Shown here: in pieces, positions 1-8,656 of the stretch | Layout of the letters: each line of letters starts with the position of its first letter | Numbering within the stretch: the stretch's first letter is position 1 | Origin: Pantoea rwandensis | GTDB lineage: Bacteria; Pseudomonadota; Gammaproteobacteria; Enterobacterales; Enterobacteriaceae | NCBI RefSeq assembly: GCF_002095475.1 | Contig: NZ_MLFR01000016.1 | Location: forward strand, 1-64,000 | Reading direction: 5' to 3' | Length of the DNA stretch: 64,000 nt | Made by a program: the position numbers and the translations under genes | Notes under the pieces: model-generated | The model's input: only the letters and a program-made list of their open reading frames with translations | Database searches by the model: none | What the model was told of the DNA's origin: nothing

Positions 1-15
1 TCCGCCTGACGGACC

Positions 16-72
16 GGTGCAGACGGGACTTTCCCTGTCCCGGCTGCACCTTTCGCCAGCATCCATGCTGGC
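16..72 (-). repeat. Two adjacent GGA-loop hairpins
   Basis: Arms 16-22/44-50 (GGTGCAG/CTGCACC) and 24-29/37-42 (CGGGAC/GTCCCG) form one 13-bp stem with a bulge. Arms 55-62/65-72 (GCCAGCAT/ATGCTGGC) form a second 8-bp stem. Read on the minus strand, the loops expose AGGGA and ATGGAT, resembling the A(N)GGA loops bound by CsrA/RsmA proteins. The second hairpin matches in style the one at 12786-12805. Function unknown. Confidence 0.5.
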
Positions 73-272
73 TCTCCTGGCTTCCTCATTCCGTTCAGCG
101 CTGCGAAATGCCATCCCCAGAGCGGCACCAGCCTGCTTACTAACATCTGTTTACGCTGTTGGAGAGGGCACGATGGTGAAGACTTTAGCGCTTTTACTGC
201 TACAAAGCGCACTGTGTCTGAGGCCACAGCGCCTCTGATGCTGCAAGGGCTATTCGCAGCGCTGAGGCGGAG

Positions 273-362
273 ACGTTGTGCCAGGAGCCAGTCGCAGGGA
301 TGCGACAGGCAGTTCGGGTAGGCCAGGACGGCCGTACCCGAACGGTCCGACCGGCACGACGT
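273..362 (+). other. Multibranch RNA-like fold with GGA loops
   Basis: An outer 10-bp stem (273-282 with 353-362, one G-T pair) encloses two hairpins. 291-295/302-306 (GTCGC/GCGAC) presents the loop AGGGAT. 312-324/330-343 (GTTCGGGTA then GGCC, one unpaired G) presents AGGAC. A further stem, 372-375/398-401, encloses a small CCGC-GAA-GCGG hairpin at 377-387. AGGGAT and AGGAC loops on perfect stems are what CsrA-type proteins bind, but no promoter or terminator for a discrete RNA was identified, so this is a structural observation only. Confidence 0.4.
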
Positions 363-586
363 TGCAGCCGAGGGCACCGCGAAGCGGCGCGAGGACGGCC
401 CGGCAGCAGCAGAGGCGCTGGGGCCCGCACTCAATCGCGCACCCGGTAGCAGAGGTGATGTGGCACACACCAACATGCCCACCCGCGCATAATAAAAAGG
501 CCGCCATTTTAAGAGAATGACAGCCTCATCTGAAGAGCCCCTTAACTGACAAGCATTAAGCCAGAAGATAGCCTTTTAAGTACCAA

Positions 587-1474
587 TCAGGTGTGATATC
601 TGCGACTGCGAATCACCCGTATTACGCCCTCAAGCACCAGCAGCATGACCGCACCCCAAATCGCCAGATAGGTTAATCTCTCATTGGCATGGATCGTTTC
701 GCCCAACACCAACGCAATCAACAATAACAACACAGGCTCAACGTAGCCCAATAGCCCGAAAACGGTGAACGGCAGCAATTTACTGGCGCTGATGTAACTC
801 ATGAATGCCGCCGCGCTGTTGACGCCAAAAATGGCAATCACCCAATAAACGCTATCCGACATTTCCGGGCCATGTCCGAACACCGCGCCGCCCCACACAC
901 ACCACAGTGCAAAGGGCATAGTTATTACCATATCGAACCAAAACCCACCGAGCGTGGCTGTTTGCAACCAACGGCGCAGAACGAAATAGCAAATAAAGCC
1001 TATCGCCACCGTCAGTGCTTCCCACGAAAAGCCTCCGACTTCATACACCTGATGAATGACGCCCGCTGCCGCCACCAATGTCGCGATGATCTTTAACGCT
1101 GACAGCCGCTCTTTGTAGATCACCCGACCAACCAGCACCATTAAGAGTGGCAAAAGGAAATAGCCCAGTGAAACATTGATTCCACGTCCATTCAGCGAGG
1201 CCCAAATAAACAGCCACTGTTGTAGCGCCATCAGACCACTGCTGATGATGATGCCCAGTAACAGCCAGGGTTTGGCGACAATGCGCTGGGCAATCTCACT
1301 CACCGCCCGCCACTCGCCGTTAAACAGCATAAAGACGGTCATCAAGGGGAATGCAATCAGTGAGCGCCAACCGAAAAGCTCATAGCCGTCCATCGTGGGC
1401 AGCAGAGAGGCCAAATAATATTGCACGGCAAATAAGACCGACGCCGTTAGAGATAATGAAATGCCCTTATACAT
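587..1474 (-). CDS. EamA/RarD-family inner-membrane permease
   Basis: A 295-residue protein with about ten hydrophobic segments spread over its whole length, as in the drug/metabolite transporter superfamily. The N-terminus (start MYKGISLSLTAS, then SVLFAVQYYLASLLP) and the paired EamA-like halves resemble RarD proteins, which are about this length. The substrate cannot be read from sequence. I chose the ATG at 1474, preceded by GGTGAG, over the GTG at 1477. It overlaps the 3' end of the upstream LysR gene by 8 bases, so the two are probably co-translated, and the regulator may control the permease. Family call firm; role unknown. Confidence 0.8.
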   Translation of the reverse strand: MYKGISLSLTASVLFAVQYYLASLLPTMDGYELFGWRSLIAFPLMTVFMLFNGEWRAVSEIAQRIVAKPWLLLGIIISSGLMALQQWLFIWASLNGRGINVSLGYFLLPLLMVLVGRVIYKERLSALKIIATLVAAAGVIHQVYEVGGFSWEALTVAIGFICYFVLRRWLQTATLGGFWFDMVITMPFALWCVWGGAVFGHGPEMSDSVYWVIAIFGVNSAAAFMSYISASKLLPFTVFGLLGYVEPVLLLLIALVLGETIHANERLTYLAIWGAVMLLVLEGVIRVIRSRRYHT

Positions 1475-2321
1475 CACTCACCAAACGTAAAAAGTTATCC
1501 CTGAGAGGGTCTTTAATCTGTGCATGCCAGGCAATCCCGGTTTGCCAGTGCGTATGTTCCCCCGCCAAATCCAGCAGCTTCACGCCTGCCGGAAGAATAT
1601 GCACCACACTGGCGGGCAATAATGCCACCCCATCACCCGCCGCCACCAGCGCAAGCAATGTCTGGATATCATCTGCTGCGCCGACCGTGCGCGGTTTGAG
1701 GTGCTGACTACTGAGAAAACGCTGCGCCTGCGAGGTTAATCCCTCTCCACGAGAGGGTGAAAGCTGTAGCAGTTGCTGGCTCTCGATAAGCGCCGTTGCC
1801 GTTGCGCCAGTATTCGCCGCGACTGCCAGCACTAACTGTTCCTCACCCAGCACGCGTGTTTGCAGGGGTACGGGTACAGGCAAACGCACAAATCCGACCT
1901 GAAGTCGCCCCTCAATCAACTGCTGACACTGCTGCGCAGACGGCATGTCATTCAGAGTGACCTGCACATCAGGATACACACTGCGAAACGCGGCAACCCG
2001 CTCAGGTGCAAGACGAAAGGAGGAGATGCCAAAGCCTACGGTGAGTTTACCCGCATCGCCCTGCTGTAACGCCGTGATTGAAGCCAAAAGCTGGCTGTGG
2101 CGCGTCACAATATCCAGTGCGGCGGGCAGCAATTGTTCACCGGCGACCGTCAGCAGGGCGCCATGCCTGCCGCGCTGGAACAGCGTCACGCCAGCAAAAT
2201 GCTCCAGCGTTTGGATCTGCTTGGTTAGCGCGGGTTGTGTCACGCACAAGGTGTCAGCGGCAGCATGATACGACCCGGTATGTGCCAGCGTGACGAAAGC
2301 ACGCAGTAGCCTGATATCCAT
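1467..2321 (-). CDS. LysR-family transcriptional regulator
   Basis: 284 residues, the usual LysR size. Residues 1-60 carry the winged helix-turn-helix (MDIRLLRAFVTLAHTGSYHA ... TQPALTKQIQTLE), followed by a periplasmic-binding-protein-like effector domain. The gene is divergent from the nitrilase-type hydrolase gene at 2418, with only 96 bases between them, the classic arrangement for a LysR regulator and its target. It is also translationally coupled to the permease gene downstream. Effector and targets are not evident; the hydrolase, permease and perhaps the nearby ureide operon are candidates by position only. Confidence 0.88.
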   Translation of the reverse strand: MDIRLLRAFVTLAHTGSYHAAADTLCVTQPALTKQIQTLEHFAGVTLFQRGRHGALLTVAGEQLLPAALDIVTRHSQLLASITALQQGDAGKLTVGFGISSFRLAPERVAAFRSVYPDVQVTLNDMPSAQQCQQLIEGRLQVGFVRLPVPVPLQTRVLGEEQLVLAVAANTGATATALIESQQLLQLSPSRGEGLTSQAQRFLSSQHLKPRTVGAADDIQTLLALVAAGDGVALLPASVVHILPAGVKLLDLAGEHTHWQTGIAWHAQIKDPLRDNFLRLVSDV

Positions 2322-2417
2322 TCCATTCGGTTATCAAAATCAGAGAATGTGTGATTATACATCCTGGGTTCCTCTCTGGTGAAATCGCATTCAAGTTCCT
2401 CACTGAGACAAATCGAA

Positions 2418-3425
2418 ATGGATAAAAACCTCCGCGTTGCCTGCGTGCAGTTTTGCCATCGCGCCGGCGACAAGCACTACAATCTCGCGATCATGGAGCA
2501 ATTTATTGCCCAAGCTGCACGGGAACACACTCAGCTTTTGGCCTTTCCTGAAATGTGTATCACCGGCTACTGGCATGTTCCGGATCTGTCACGTGAAGAG
2601 ATAGAAGCGCTAGCAGAACCCAGTGATAGCAGCCCTTCTCTCACCCGTATTGCGGCGTTAGCCGAAAAGCACCGGATGGCGATCGGTGCCGGATTCATTG
2701 AAAAACATCCAAACGGCCAGCTCTACAATGCCTATGCCGTGTGTATGCCGGATGGCCAACGGCATGTGCATCGCAAGATCCACGCGTTTGAGCATCCGGC
2801 GATTTCGCAAGGTAACGAATTCACCGTCTTTGATACCCCTTGGGGTGTGCGCGTTGGGATTCTGATTTGCTGGGATAATAATCTGACCGATAACGTGCGC
2901 ATCACCGCACTACTCGGCGCGGACATTCTCATCGCCCCGCATCAGACCGGCGGTACGCATTCACGCAGTCCGTTTGGCATGAAGCCTATCCCAGTGAGCC
3001 TGTGGGAATACAGAGAACGCCATCCTGATGAGCTGGAAGCCGCACTGGCGGGTGACAGTGGCCGCGCCTGGTTGTTGCGTTGGCTACCCTCACGCGCGCA
3101 CGATAATGGCCTTTTCATTCTGTTCAGTAACGGTGTCGGTCTGGACAACGGTGAGATCCGCACCGGCAACGCCATGGTGATTGACCCTTACGGTCGCATC
3201 CTCAATGAAACACTGTCGTTCAGAGATACGTTAGTGAGCGCCGTGTTAGACCTTTCCCTGCTTGCGATGTCTACCGGCCGGCGCTGGATTCATGGACGTC
3301 GACCAGAGCTTTATCACCTACTCTGTGAACCGCAGGGCTATGAACGAGATGCGCGCACGGCGCGATTTTCAGAAGAAACACCCTGTTTCGGATCACAGGA
3401 TTTGAATAAAGACACTTTAGGATAA
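2418..3425 (+). CDS. Nitrilase-superfamily carbon-nitrogen hydrolase
   Basis: 335 residues with the Glu-Lys-Cys triad of the nitrilase superfamily: E45 in FPEMCITGYW, K120 in HRKIHAFEH and C151 in GILICWDNN. These enzymes cleave non-peptide C-N bonds in amides, nitriles or carbamoyl compounds. There is no signal peptide, so it is cytoplasmic. The length and the C-terminal RRPELY segment are reminiscent of carbamoyl-amino-acid or aliphatic amidase branches, but the substrate is not readable. I chose the ATG at 2418, where homology begins; an in-frame GTG 39 bases upstream is less likely. It is divergent from a LysR gene and followed after 59 bases by the aspartic protease gene. Nearby allD/allE make a ureido or amide substrate plausible (inference). 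Confidence 0.85.
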   Translation: MDKNLRVACVQFCHRAGDKHYNLAIMEQFIAQAAREHTQLLAFPEMCITGYWHVPDLSREEIEALAEPSDSSPSLTRIAALAEKHRMAIGAGFIEKHPNGQLYNAYAVCMPDGQRHVHRKIHAFEHPAISQGNEFTVFDTPWGVRVGILICWDNNLTDNVRITALLGADILIAPHQTGGTHSRSPFGMKPIPVSLWEYRERHPDELEAALAGDSGRAWLLRWLPSRAHDNGLFILFSNGVGLDNGEIRTGNAMVIDPYGRILNETLSFRDTLVSAVLDLSLLAMSTGRRWIHGRRPELYHLLCEPQGYERDARTARFSEETPCFGSQDLNKDTLG

Positions 3426-3484
3426 AAATATTATTCAGCGCGATGTAAACCTCCGTTCCCTTATTAGAGAAGGACGGGCAATAC

Positions 3485-4363
3485 ATGAAAGGATTCTTAC
3501 GCACAGGCACTGTTATTCTCACTTTGAGTTTTCTTCCTTATGCTCAAGCTGTGATAACCATTCCTTTTAAACTGGATGAAAGTGCGCTGCCGATTATCGA
3601 GGTCAATATTAATGGTCGCGACGGTGAGTTTATGTTGGATAGTGGTTCTCAATTCGCTTTCCATTTCACTCAGGAATTTATTCGCCAGGTACCAAACTTA
3701 AAGTATCGAAAAGAAAAAGCACGTAGCACAGACCTCACCGGGCAGGTTTTTCTGAACGATCAATTCCTGTTCCACCATGTTTATGTCAATGGTATGAGTT
3801 TTGAAAATGTAGAAGGCGTCTCGCTCTCACCTTGGGGATTGACGCTGTTACCAGACGGGAAGCGCCCCGAGCAGATGGCCATCGGCTTGGGCCTGTTTCG
3901 GCAAAAGGTATTGATGATGGATTATCAACAACACACTTTTACCGTTGCCAATCAATTATCAGAATTAGATATTGACCAAAATGAATGGCTATCACTGCCC
4001 CTCACACTGACTGATGAAGGTATCGTGATTGAGATGGTGCAAGATAATAAGAGTTATAAGATGCTTTTAGATACCGGCGCGTCGTTATCCATGCTGTGGA
4101 GAAATAACGTTAATGGAACAGGTAATAGTATCAGCTGCAATAAAATCATAGCGGAATGGGATAATAACGACTGTGAAGCCACGCAGATTCATATTAAACA
4201 CGCCTCACCAGGGAAATTTAATGTGAATGCATTAGTGATTAAGGGAGATTTTGACCATATGGAAGCCGATGGCGTGCTAGGAACCCCTTTCCTGCAACGC
4301 CATCAGGTCCTGATTGATTTTCCCCATCATCAGCTGATGGTTCGCTCGTTGGAACCACGCTGA
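3485..4363 (+). CDS. Secreted two-lobed retropepsin-like aspartic protease
   Basis: 292 residues. Residues 1-22 form a signal peptide (basic start, hydrophobic core, ending YAQA), so it is exported, probably to the periplasm. There are two aspartic-protease motifs: MLDSGS with D52 and LLDTGAS with D196. Each is followed by the hydrophobic-Gly element that completes a retropepsin lobe (AIGLGLF in lobe 1, DGVLGTPF in lobe 2). Two catalytic Asp motifs in one chain imply a pepsin-like internal pseudodimer. A good site (AAGGACGG) precedes the ATG. It sits 59 bases after the amidohydrolase and ends in a terminator at 4387, so the two may be one transcript. Substrate unknown. An enzyme with only one working lobe is possible. 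Confidence 0.72.
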   Translation: MKGFLRTGTVILTLSFLPYAQAVITIPFKLDESALPIIEVNINGRDGEFMLDSGSQFAFHFTQEFIRQVPNLKYRKEKARSTDLTGQVFLNDQFLFHHVYVNGMSFENVEGVSLSPWGLTLLPDGKRPEQMAIGLGLFRQKVLMMDYQQHTFTVANQLSELDIDQNEWLSLPLTLTDEGIVIEMVQDNKSYKMLLDTGASLSMLWRNNVNGTGNSISCNKIIAEWDNNDCEATQIHIKHASPGKFNVNALVIKGDFDHMEADGVLGTPFLQRHQVLIDFPHHQLMVRSLEPR

Positions 4364-4386
4364 ATCGATCGTGATAGTATGACTTA

Positions 4387-4416
4387 GGAGATCGCTTAGC
4401 CGATCTCCTTTTCTTT
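4387..4416 (+). terminator. Rho-independent terminator after protease gene
   Basis: Perfect 8-bp stem GGAGATCG/CGATCTCC (4387-4394 with 4401-4408), 6-base loop, then TTTTCTTT. It ends the transcript of the hydrolase and protease genes. Confidence 0.85.
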
Positions 4417-4674
4417 CCCCCTTACTCTCATTCCCTCTCGTTTCCCCCTAATCCTCACATCTAATTTGTTAACCAGATCTCAATTCATGAAACATTAGTT
4501 TCTTTGTTGGTATTCGTCTCAACCCTTGATATATCAGAAAAAATGCATCTTTTTCATTGAAATGACGCTACTCCCCAGCACAGAAAGATCTTTATGTTAA
4601 TTTTTTGTCAATGCATGATGACCCGACTGCAACTAAAGTTTCAATCACTGCACCAACATGCAACAGAGGGTTCA
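4417..4674 (+). promoter_or_regulatory. Upstream region of the MFS-allD-allE operon
   Basis: The rest of this 311-base gene-free stretch after the terminator is AT-rich and must hold the promoter of the ureide operon. I see no operator that I can name. A ribosome site (CAGAGGG, 4664-4670) fixes the MFS start at 4675. An earlier in-frame ATG at 4594 lacks such a site and would add 27 non-conserved residues. Confidence 0.5.
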
Positions 4675-5928
4675 ATGAAAAAGGAAGAGAACACGCAGCG
4701 AGCGTCCTCCTATTGGAAGCGACTCACCGCGTTACTGTGTCTGGGATGGGTCGTCATTTGGATTTATCGTTCCATGTTGACCCCGATTTATCCGCAGGTG
4801 ATGCAAACCCTGGATCTGCATAGCAACCAACAGATCGGTATCATCGCCAGCATTTACTTCTTTGCTTATGTCCTGCTGCAAGTTCCGGCAGGCATGATTT
4901 CTGACAAGTTTGATAAGCGACTGATTTTATCGTTCGGCTTCCTGGTCTTCGCATTTGCCACCTTTTTGATGTCGGCTTCGCAAAATCTGGTGGTCATCTA
5001 TATCGCGAGTGCGCTTGCGGGTTTGAGTGGCGCATTTTTTTACGGTGCTGCGTTCTCGCTTTCAGGTCAGGATATCCCTGCCAACAAGCGCAACGTCGCG
5101 ACTGCGATCATTAACAGTGGATCGTCGGTTGGGATGGTCATTGGCCTGAGCGGTTCATCGTGGCTGGTGCTCAGCCAGTCGGTTGATTGGCAGCTGATGT
5201 TAAAAGGTGTCGCACTGATTATGGTGCTGACCTTTGCCCTGTATTATCTCTTTATTCGCCGTGACAACGCGGCCTCCACGCAGTCTGCGCCGCAAAATAA
5301 CCTGACCGAAGGCAGTAGCGAAAACAGCTATTTCACCGTCAAAAAGCTGGCGGTTTACTTTGTGCTGTTTTGTAGCTGCTACGCCTATTTTCTGGTGGTC
5401 TCTTGGTTGCCCAACTTCCTGCAAACCGAGCGTCATTTCTCAGGCAGCAGTGCGGGTATGGTGGCCTCACTGGTGGGGCTGGCGTCCATTCCAGGTGCGC
5501 TGATCTTCAGCATGGTGGCGGATAAATATCGCCACTACAAATACCGGATTATGTTACTGCAACTGGTGCTAGCCGCCGTGATGTTGCTGATCTCCGCCCA
5601 TGCACAAGATGCCTTTGTGATCATGCTGGGTCTGGTTGGCTACGGACTGCTGGGCAAACTGGCACTCGATCCGCTGCTGATTTCAACCATCTCCGACCTC
5701 TCTAACAAGAAGAAGCTGGCGACCTCTCTCAGTATCTACAACTTCTTCGGCATGTCGGCATCCTTCATCGCCCCTTGGCTCACCGGCAATATCGCCGATC
5801 GTACCGGTAGCACCTTAGACGCATTCAACTTAGCGGGCATCATCCTCGCCACAGGCGCTGTGGTGCTGGTTGTAGTGTTCATTTTTACCAGTCATAAACA
5901 AAACAGGAGCCAGTATGAATATCGATAA
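4675..5928 (+). CDS. MFS transporter of the ureide operon
   Basis: 417 residues, twelve predicted membrane segments in two halves split by a polar loop near residues 200-220 (rich in N, Q and S), typical of the major facilitator superfamily. The conserved intracellular loop after helix 2 is visible as GMISDKFDKRLIL. It belongs to the general anion/organic-acid type of MFS. It overlaps allD by 14 bases and is transcribed with allD and allE, so import of allantoin, allantoate or a related ureide is the likely role (inference from context). The start follows a CAGAGGG site. Confidence 0.82.
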   Translation: MKKEENTQRASSYWKRLTALLCLGWVVIWIYRSMLTPIYPQVMQTLDLHSNQQIGIIASIYFFAYVLLQVPAGMISDKFDKRLILSFGFLVFAFATFLMSASQNLVVIYIASALAGLSGAFFYGAAFSLSGQDIPANKRNVATAIINSGSSVGMVIGLSGSSWLVLSQSVDWQLMLKGVALIMVLTFALYYLFIRRDNAASTQSAPQNNLTEGSSENSYFTVKKLAVYFVLFCSCYAYFLVVSWLPNFLQTERHFSGSSAGMVASLVGLASIPGALIFSMVADKYRHYKYRIMLLQLVLAAVMLLISAHAQDAFVIMLGLVGYGLLGKLALDPLLISTISDLSNKKKLATSLSIYNFFGMSASFIAPWLTGNIADRTGSTLDAFNLAGIILATGAVVLVVVFIFTSHKQNRSQYEYR

Positions 5929-6967
5929 GGCCACGCTGCATATGCTTATCGCCAACAAACTCACTCTCGCCGGACTCTCGGCCGACTATGCCGCCGTGAT
6001 GGCTGATGTCTTGGTGTTTGCTGAAGCGCGCGGCATTCACTCTCATGGCACCGTGCGAGTGGAGTACTACTCCGAACGTATTCAGAAAGGCGGTATCACA
6101 CTGCACCCTGAGATTCGCGTGGAAACTACCGGCCCCTGCAGCGCCATCTTGCACGGTGATAATGGCCCCGGCATGGTGTTGTCGAAGCAGGCAATGGAAG
6201 TCGCCATCGATATGGCAAAAGAGAAAGGCATTGCGGTGGTTGGCATCAAGAACATGAGCCACAGCGGTGCCATATCCTATTACACCCAAATGGCCGCTGA
6301 AGCGGGCTTGATTGGCCTGGCGATGTGCCAGTCTGACCCTATGGTCGTACCGTTCGGCGGGGCAGACATCTATTACGGTACTAATCCCCTTTCCTTCTCT
6401 GCGCCGGGTCGCGACAACATCATGACGTTTGATATGGCCACGTCGGTGCAGGCTTGGGGAAAAATCCTCGACATGCGGTCACGTGATCAAGCCATGCCAG
6501 ACAGCTGGGCAGTGGATGCCAGCGGTAAACCCACCACTAACCCACACGACGTGCGTGGCCTGTTGCCGATCGCCGGGCCAAAAGGCTACGGCCTGATGAT
6601 GATGATCGACATCCTTTCAGGGGTGCTGCTCGGCCTGCCGTTTGGGCGCAGCGTCAGCTCCATGTATGCCGATCTCAGCAAAGGTCGCGAACTCGGGCAG
6701 CTACACATTGTTATCAATCCGGCTTTCTTTGGCGATCAACAGGCTTTCCTCGACAACGTGCAACAAGTGATGAGCGAGCTGAATCAGGTTCGTCCTGCAG
6801 AGGGCGTGGAAAAGGTGATGTATCCCGGTGAGATCGCAGACATTGAACAGGCGCGTACCGAGAAAGAAGGCATCGATATTGTCGATAGCATTTATGACTA
6901 CCTGAAGTCCGAGCACGTCTGGATCAACTCTTACGATCACAAAGATCCGTTTGCTGAAAGCCATTAA
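5915..6967 (+). CDS. allD: Ureidoglycolate dehydrogenase (NAD+)
   Basis: 350 residues, matching E. coli AllD almost end to end from memory (blocks such as ARGIHSHG, VRVEYYSERI, MCQSDPMVVPFGGA, YYGTNPL, GPKGYGLMMMIDILSGVLLG). It belongs to the Ldh_2 malate/L-lactate dehydrogenase fold, with an unusual NAD-binding domain and the active-site His in the HSHG segment. It oxidises (S)-ureidoglycolate to oxalurate in the cytoplasm. The start overlaps the MFS gene by 14 bases behind an AGGAG site. allE follows after 10 bases. Other allantoin genes (allB, allC) are not in this window. Confidence 0.93.
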   Translation: MNIDKATLHMLIANKLTLAGLSADYAAVMADVLVFAEARGIHSHGTVRVEYYSERIQKGGITLHPEIRVETTGPCSAILHGDNGPGMVLSKQAMEVAIDMAKEKGIAVVGIKNMSHSGAISYYTQMAAEAGLIGLAMCQSDPMVVPFGGADIYYGTNPLSFSAPGRDNIMTFDMATSVQAWGKILDMRSRDQAMPDSWAVDASGKPTTNPHDVRGLLPIAGPKGYGLMMMIDILSGVLLGLPFGRSVSSMYADLSKGRELGQLHIVINPAFFGDQQAFLDNVQQVMSELNQVRPAEGVEKVMYPGEIADIEQARTEKEGIDIVDSIYDYLKSEHVWINSYDHKDPFAESH

Positions 6968-6977
6968 GGAGAGAATC

Positions 6978-7808
6978 ATGGAACACGGCAGCTATTACGC
7001 ACCGCACGGCGGTCTTGATGGACAAAAGAGTCTGTTGACCGGACGTTCAGTGTTTACCGAGGCCTACGCCTTTATCCCCCGTGGCGTGATGTCAGATATT
7101 GTGACCAGCCAGTTACCCTTCTGGCAGCACACCCGTTTATGGGTATTGTCGCGCCCAATGAGCGGTTTCTCCGAAACCTTCTCGCATTACATTATGGAAG
7201 TAGGCCCGCAAGGTGGCAGCGACCGTCCAGAATCCGATCCCGCCGCGCAAAGTGCGTTGTTTGTTTTAGAAGGCCATCTGCGTTTAACGGTGGAAGGCAC
7301 GCAGCATGATTTGGTGCCTGGCAGCTTCGTCTACATCCCTGCCGGTGCCCAGTGGCAAATCAAAAATACCCATAGTGAAGCCGCCCGCTTCAATTGGATC
7401 CGTAAAATCTGGCAATCACTGGAAGGGCTGGAAAAACCGCCGTTTATGATCGCCAATGAGCGCGATATCACGCCAACGGCGATGCCAGATACCGGCGGGC
7501 GCTGGGCCACCACCCGTTTTGTGGATGTGAATGATATGCGTCATGATATGCACATCACGATTGTGACTTTCCAACCTGGTGGCATCATTCCGTTTATGGA
7601 AACCCATGTGATGGAACATGGCTTGTATGTGTTGCAAGGCAAAGGCGTTTATAAACTTAACGAAGACTGGATAGAGGTAGAACCTGGCGATTATATGTGG
7701 CTACGCGCATTTTGCCCGCAAGCCTGCTATGCCGGTGGCGATGAGCCGTTCCGCTATCTGCTTTATAAAGATATGAACCGCCATGCTGATTTGCATCTGT
7801 TGAAGTGA
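6978..7808 (+). CDS. allE: (S)-ureidoglycine aminohydrolase, bicupin
   Basis: 276 residues with two cupin domains. The C-terminal cupin holds the Mn-binding set known from AllE: E208, H210 and H214 in ETHVMEHG, and Q248 in CPQACYAGG. AllE releases ammonia from (S)-ureidoglycine to give (S)-ureidoglycolate, the substrate of AllD encoded just upstream, so the two act in sequence. The ATG at 6978 has an AAGGAGAG site and agrees with the family length; an in-frame upstream start at 6951 would run back into allD. The operon ends in a strong terminator at 7814. Confidence 0.93.
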   Translation: MEHGSYYAPHGGLDGQKSLLTGRSVFTEAYAFIPRGVMSDIVTSQLPFWQHTRLWVLSRPMSGFSETFSHYIMEVGPQGGSDRPESDPAAQSALFVLEGHLRLTVEGTQHDLVPGSFVYIPAGAQWQIKNTHSEAARFNWIRKIWQSLEGLEKPPFMIANERDITPTAMPDTGGRWATTRFVDVNDMRHDMHITIVTFQPGGIIPFMETHVMEHGLYVLQGKGVYKLNEDWIEVEPGDYMWLRAFCPQACYAGGDEPFRYLLYKDMNRHADLHLLK

Positions 7809-7813
7809 AAAAA

Positions 7814-7836
7814 ACCCGGCTGGCGCCGGGTTTTGC
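7814..7836. terminator. Bidirectional terminator allE/phoH
   Basis: ACCCGGC/GCCGGGT stem (7814-7820 with 7825-7831) with an A-run before and TTTT after. It can end allE from the left and phoH, which converges from the right. Confidence 0.85.
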
Positions 7837-7867
7837 TTTGCTACATTCTCAATCTATTTCTCAAGGG

Positions 7868-8656
7868 TTAACTGTAAGCATGCAGCGTGCGCTGGCAGAG
7901 AGCCGAGCGTACGCAGTCTTCTTTGCCAAAACGTACCACACCAATCATCTCATCTTCTTCGAAGCGCGCCAGCGCATCGGCCAGACCAGATTTGGCATGA
8001 GACGGTAAGTCACACTGGGTGATATCACCGTTGACAATAACCGTGACGTTTTCGCCTAAGCGTGTCAGGAACATCTTCATCTGTGCCGCAGTGACGTTTT
8101 GTGCCTCATCAAGGATCACTACCGCATTCTCGAAGGTACGTCCGCGCATGTATGCGAAGGGCGCGATCTCTACCTTAGCGATTTCGGGTCGCAGGCAGTA
8201 TTGCATAAAGGAAGCGCCAAGACGTTTAACCAGAACGTCGTATACCGGTCGGAAATACGGGGCGAATTTCTCGGAAATGTCTCCGGGGAGGAAACCGAGA
8301 TCTTCATCCGCCTGCAGAACCGGGCGCGTCACAATAATCCTTTCGATGTCCTTATTGATCAGGGCCTCAGCCGCTTTGGCTGCGCTAATCCAGGTTTTAC
8401 CGCAACCGGCTTCTCCGGTGGCGAATATCAGCTGTTTCGTTTCTATGGCATTAAGATAGTGCGCTTGAGCTTCATTTCTGGCTTCAATCGGACCCCGGTC
8501 GCGTGAATCACGCGCCATACCAATTGAATCCAACCCACCCATCTGCACCAGCGAAGTGACCGATTCTTCTTCGCGCTGACGATGACTGCGAGAATCACTA
8601 CGAACGACTCTTCTTGCTTCACGACGCGCTTTGATCACTGCTTTCTGTCTTCCCAT
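7868..8656 (-). CDS. phoH: PhoH-type ATPase
   Basis: 262 residues. Basic N-terminus (GRQKAVIKARREARR), Walker A GEAGCGKT at 81-88, Walker B VVILDEAQN at 179-187, then the MKMFLTRLGE and VNGDITQCDLP blocks. Close to E. coli PhoH without the N-terminal extension sometimes annotated there. It is a cytoplasmic ATP-binding protein, induced by phosphate starvation in E. coli and thought to be RNA-helicase-like; its exact role is unsettled. I saw no convincing Pho box in the 575 bases upstream. It is monocistronic. Confidence 0.9.
   Translation of the reverse strand: MGRQKAVIKARREARRVVRSDSRSHRQREEESVTSLVQMGGLDSIGMARDSRDRGPIEARNEAQAHYLNAIETKQLIFATGEAGCGKTWISAAKAAEALINKDIERIIVTRPVLQADEDLGFLPGDISEKFAPYFRPVYDVLVKRLGASFMQYCLRPEIAKVEIAPFAYMRGRTFENAVVILDEAQNVTAAQMKMFLTRLGENVTVIVNGDITQCDLPSHAKSGLADALARFEEDEMIGVVRFGKEDCVRSALCQRTLHAYS

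Larger units (their letters stand above)
1..586. other. Non-coding, hairpin-rich stretch
   Basis: No open frame here has both a ribosome site and a recognisable protein; the short frames overlap on both strands and look random. The stretch is GC-rich up to about 450 and full of strong inverted repeats, listed separately (16-50, 55-72, 273-362, 372-401). It may be the edge of a structured RNA, a repeat cluster or the remnant of a mobile element that continues to the left of the window. The last 100 bases are AT-richer and lead into the end of the minus-strand permease gene. Confidence 0.6.
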
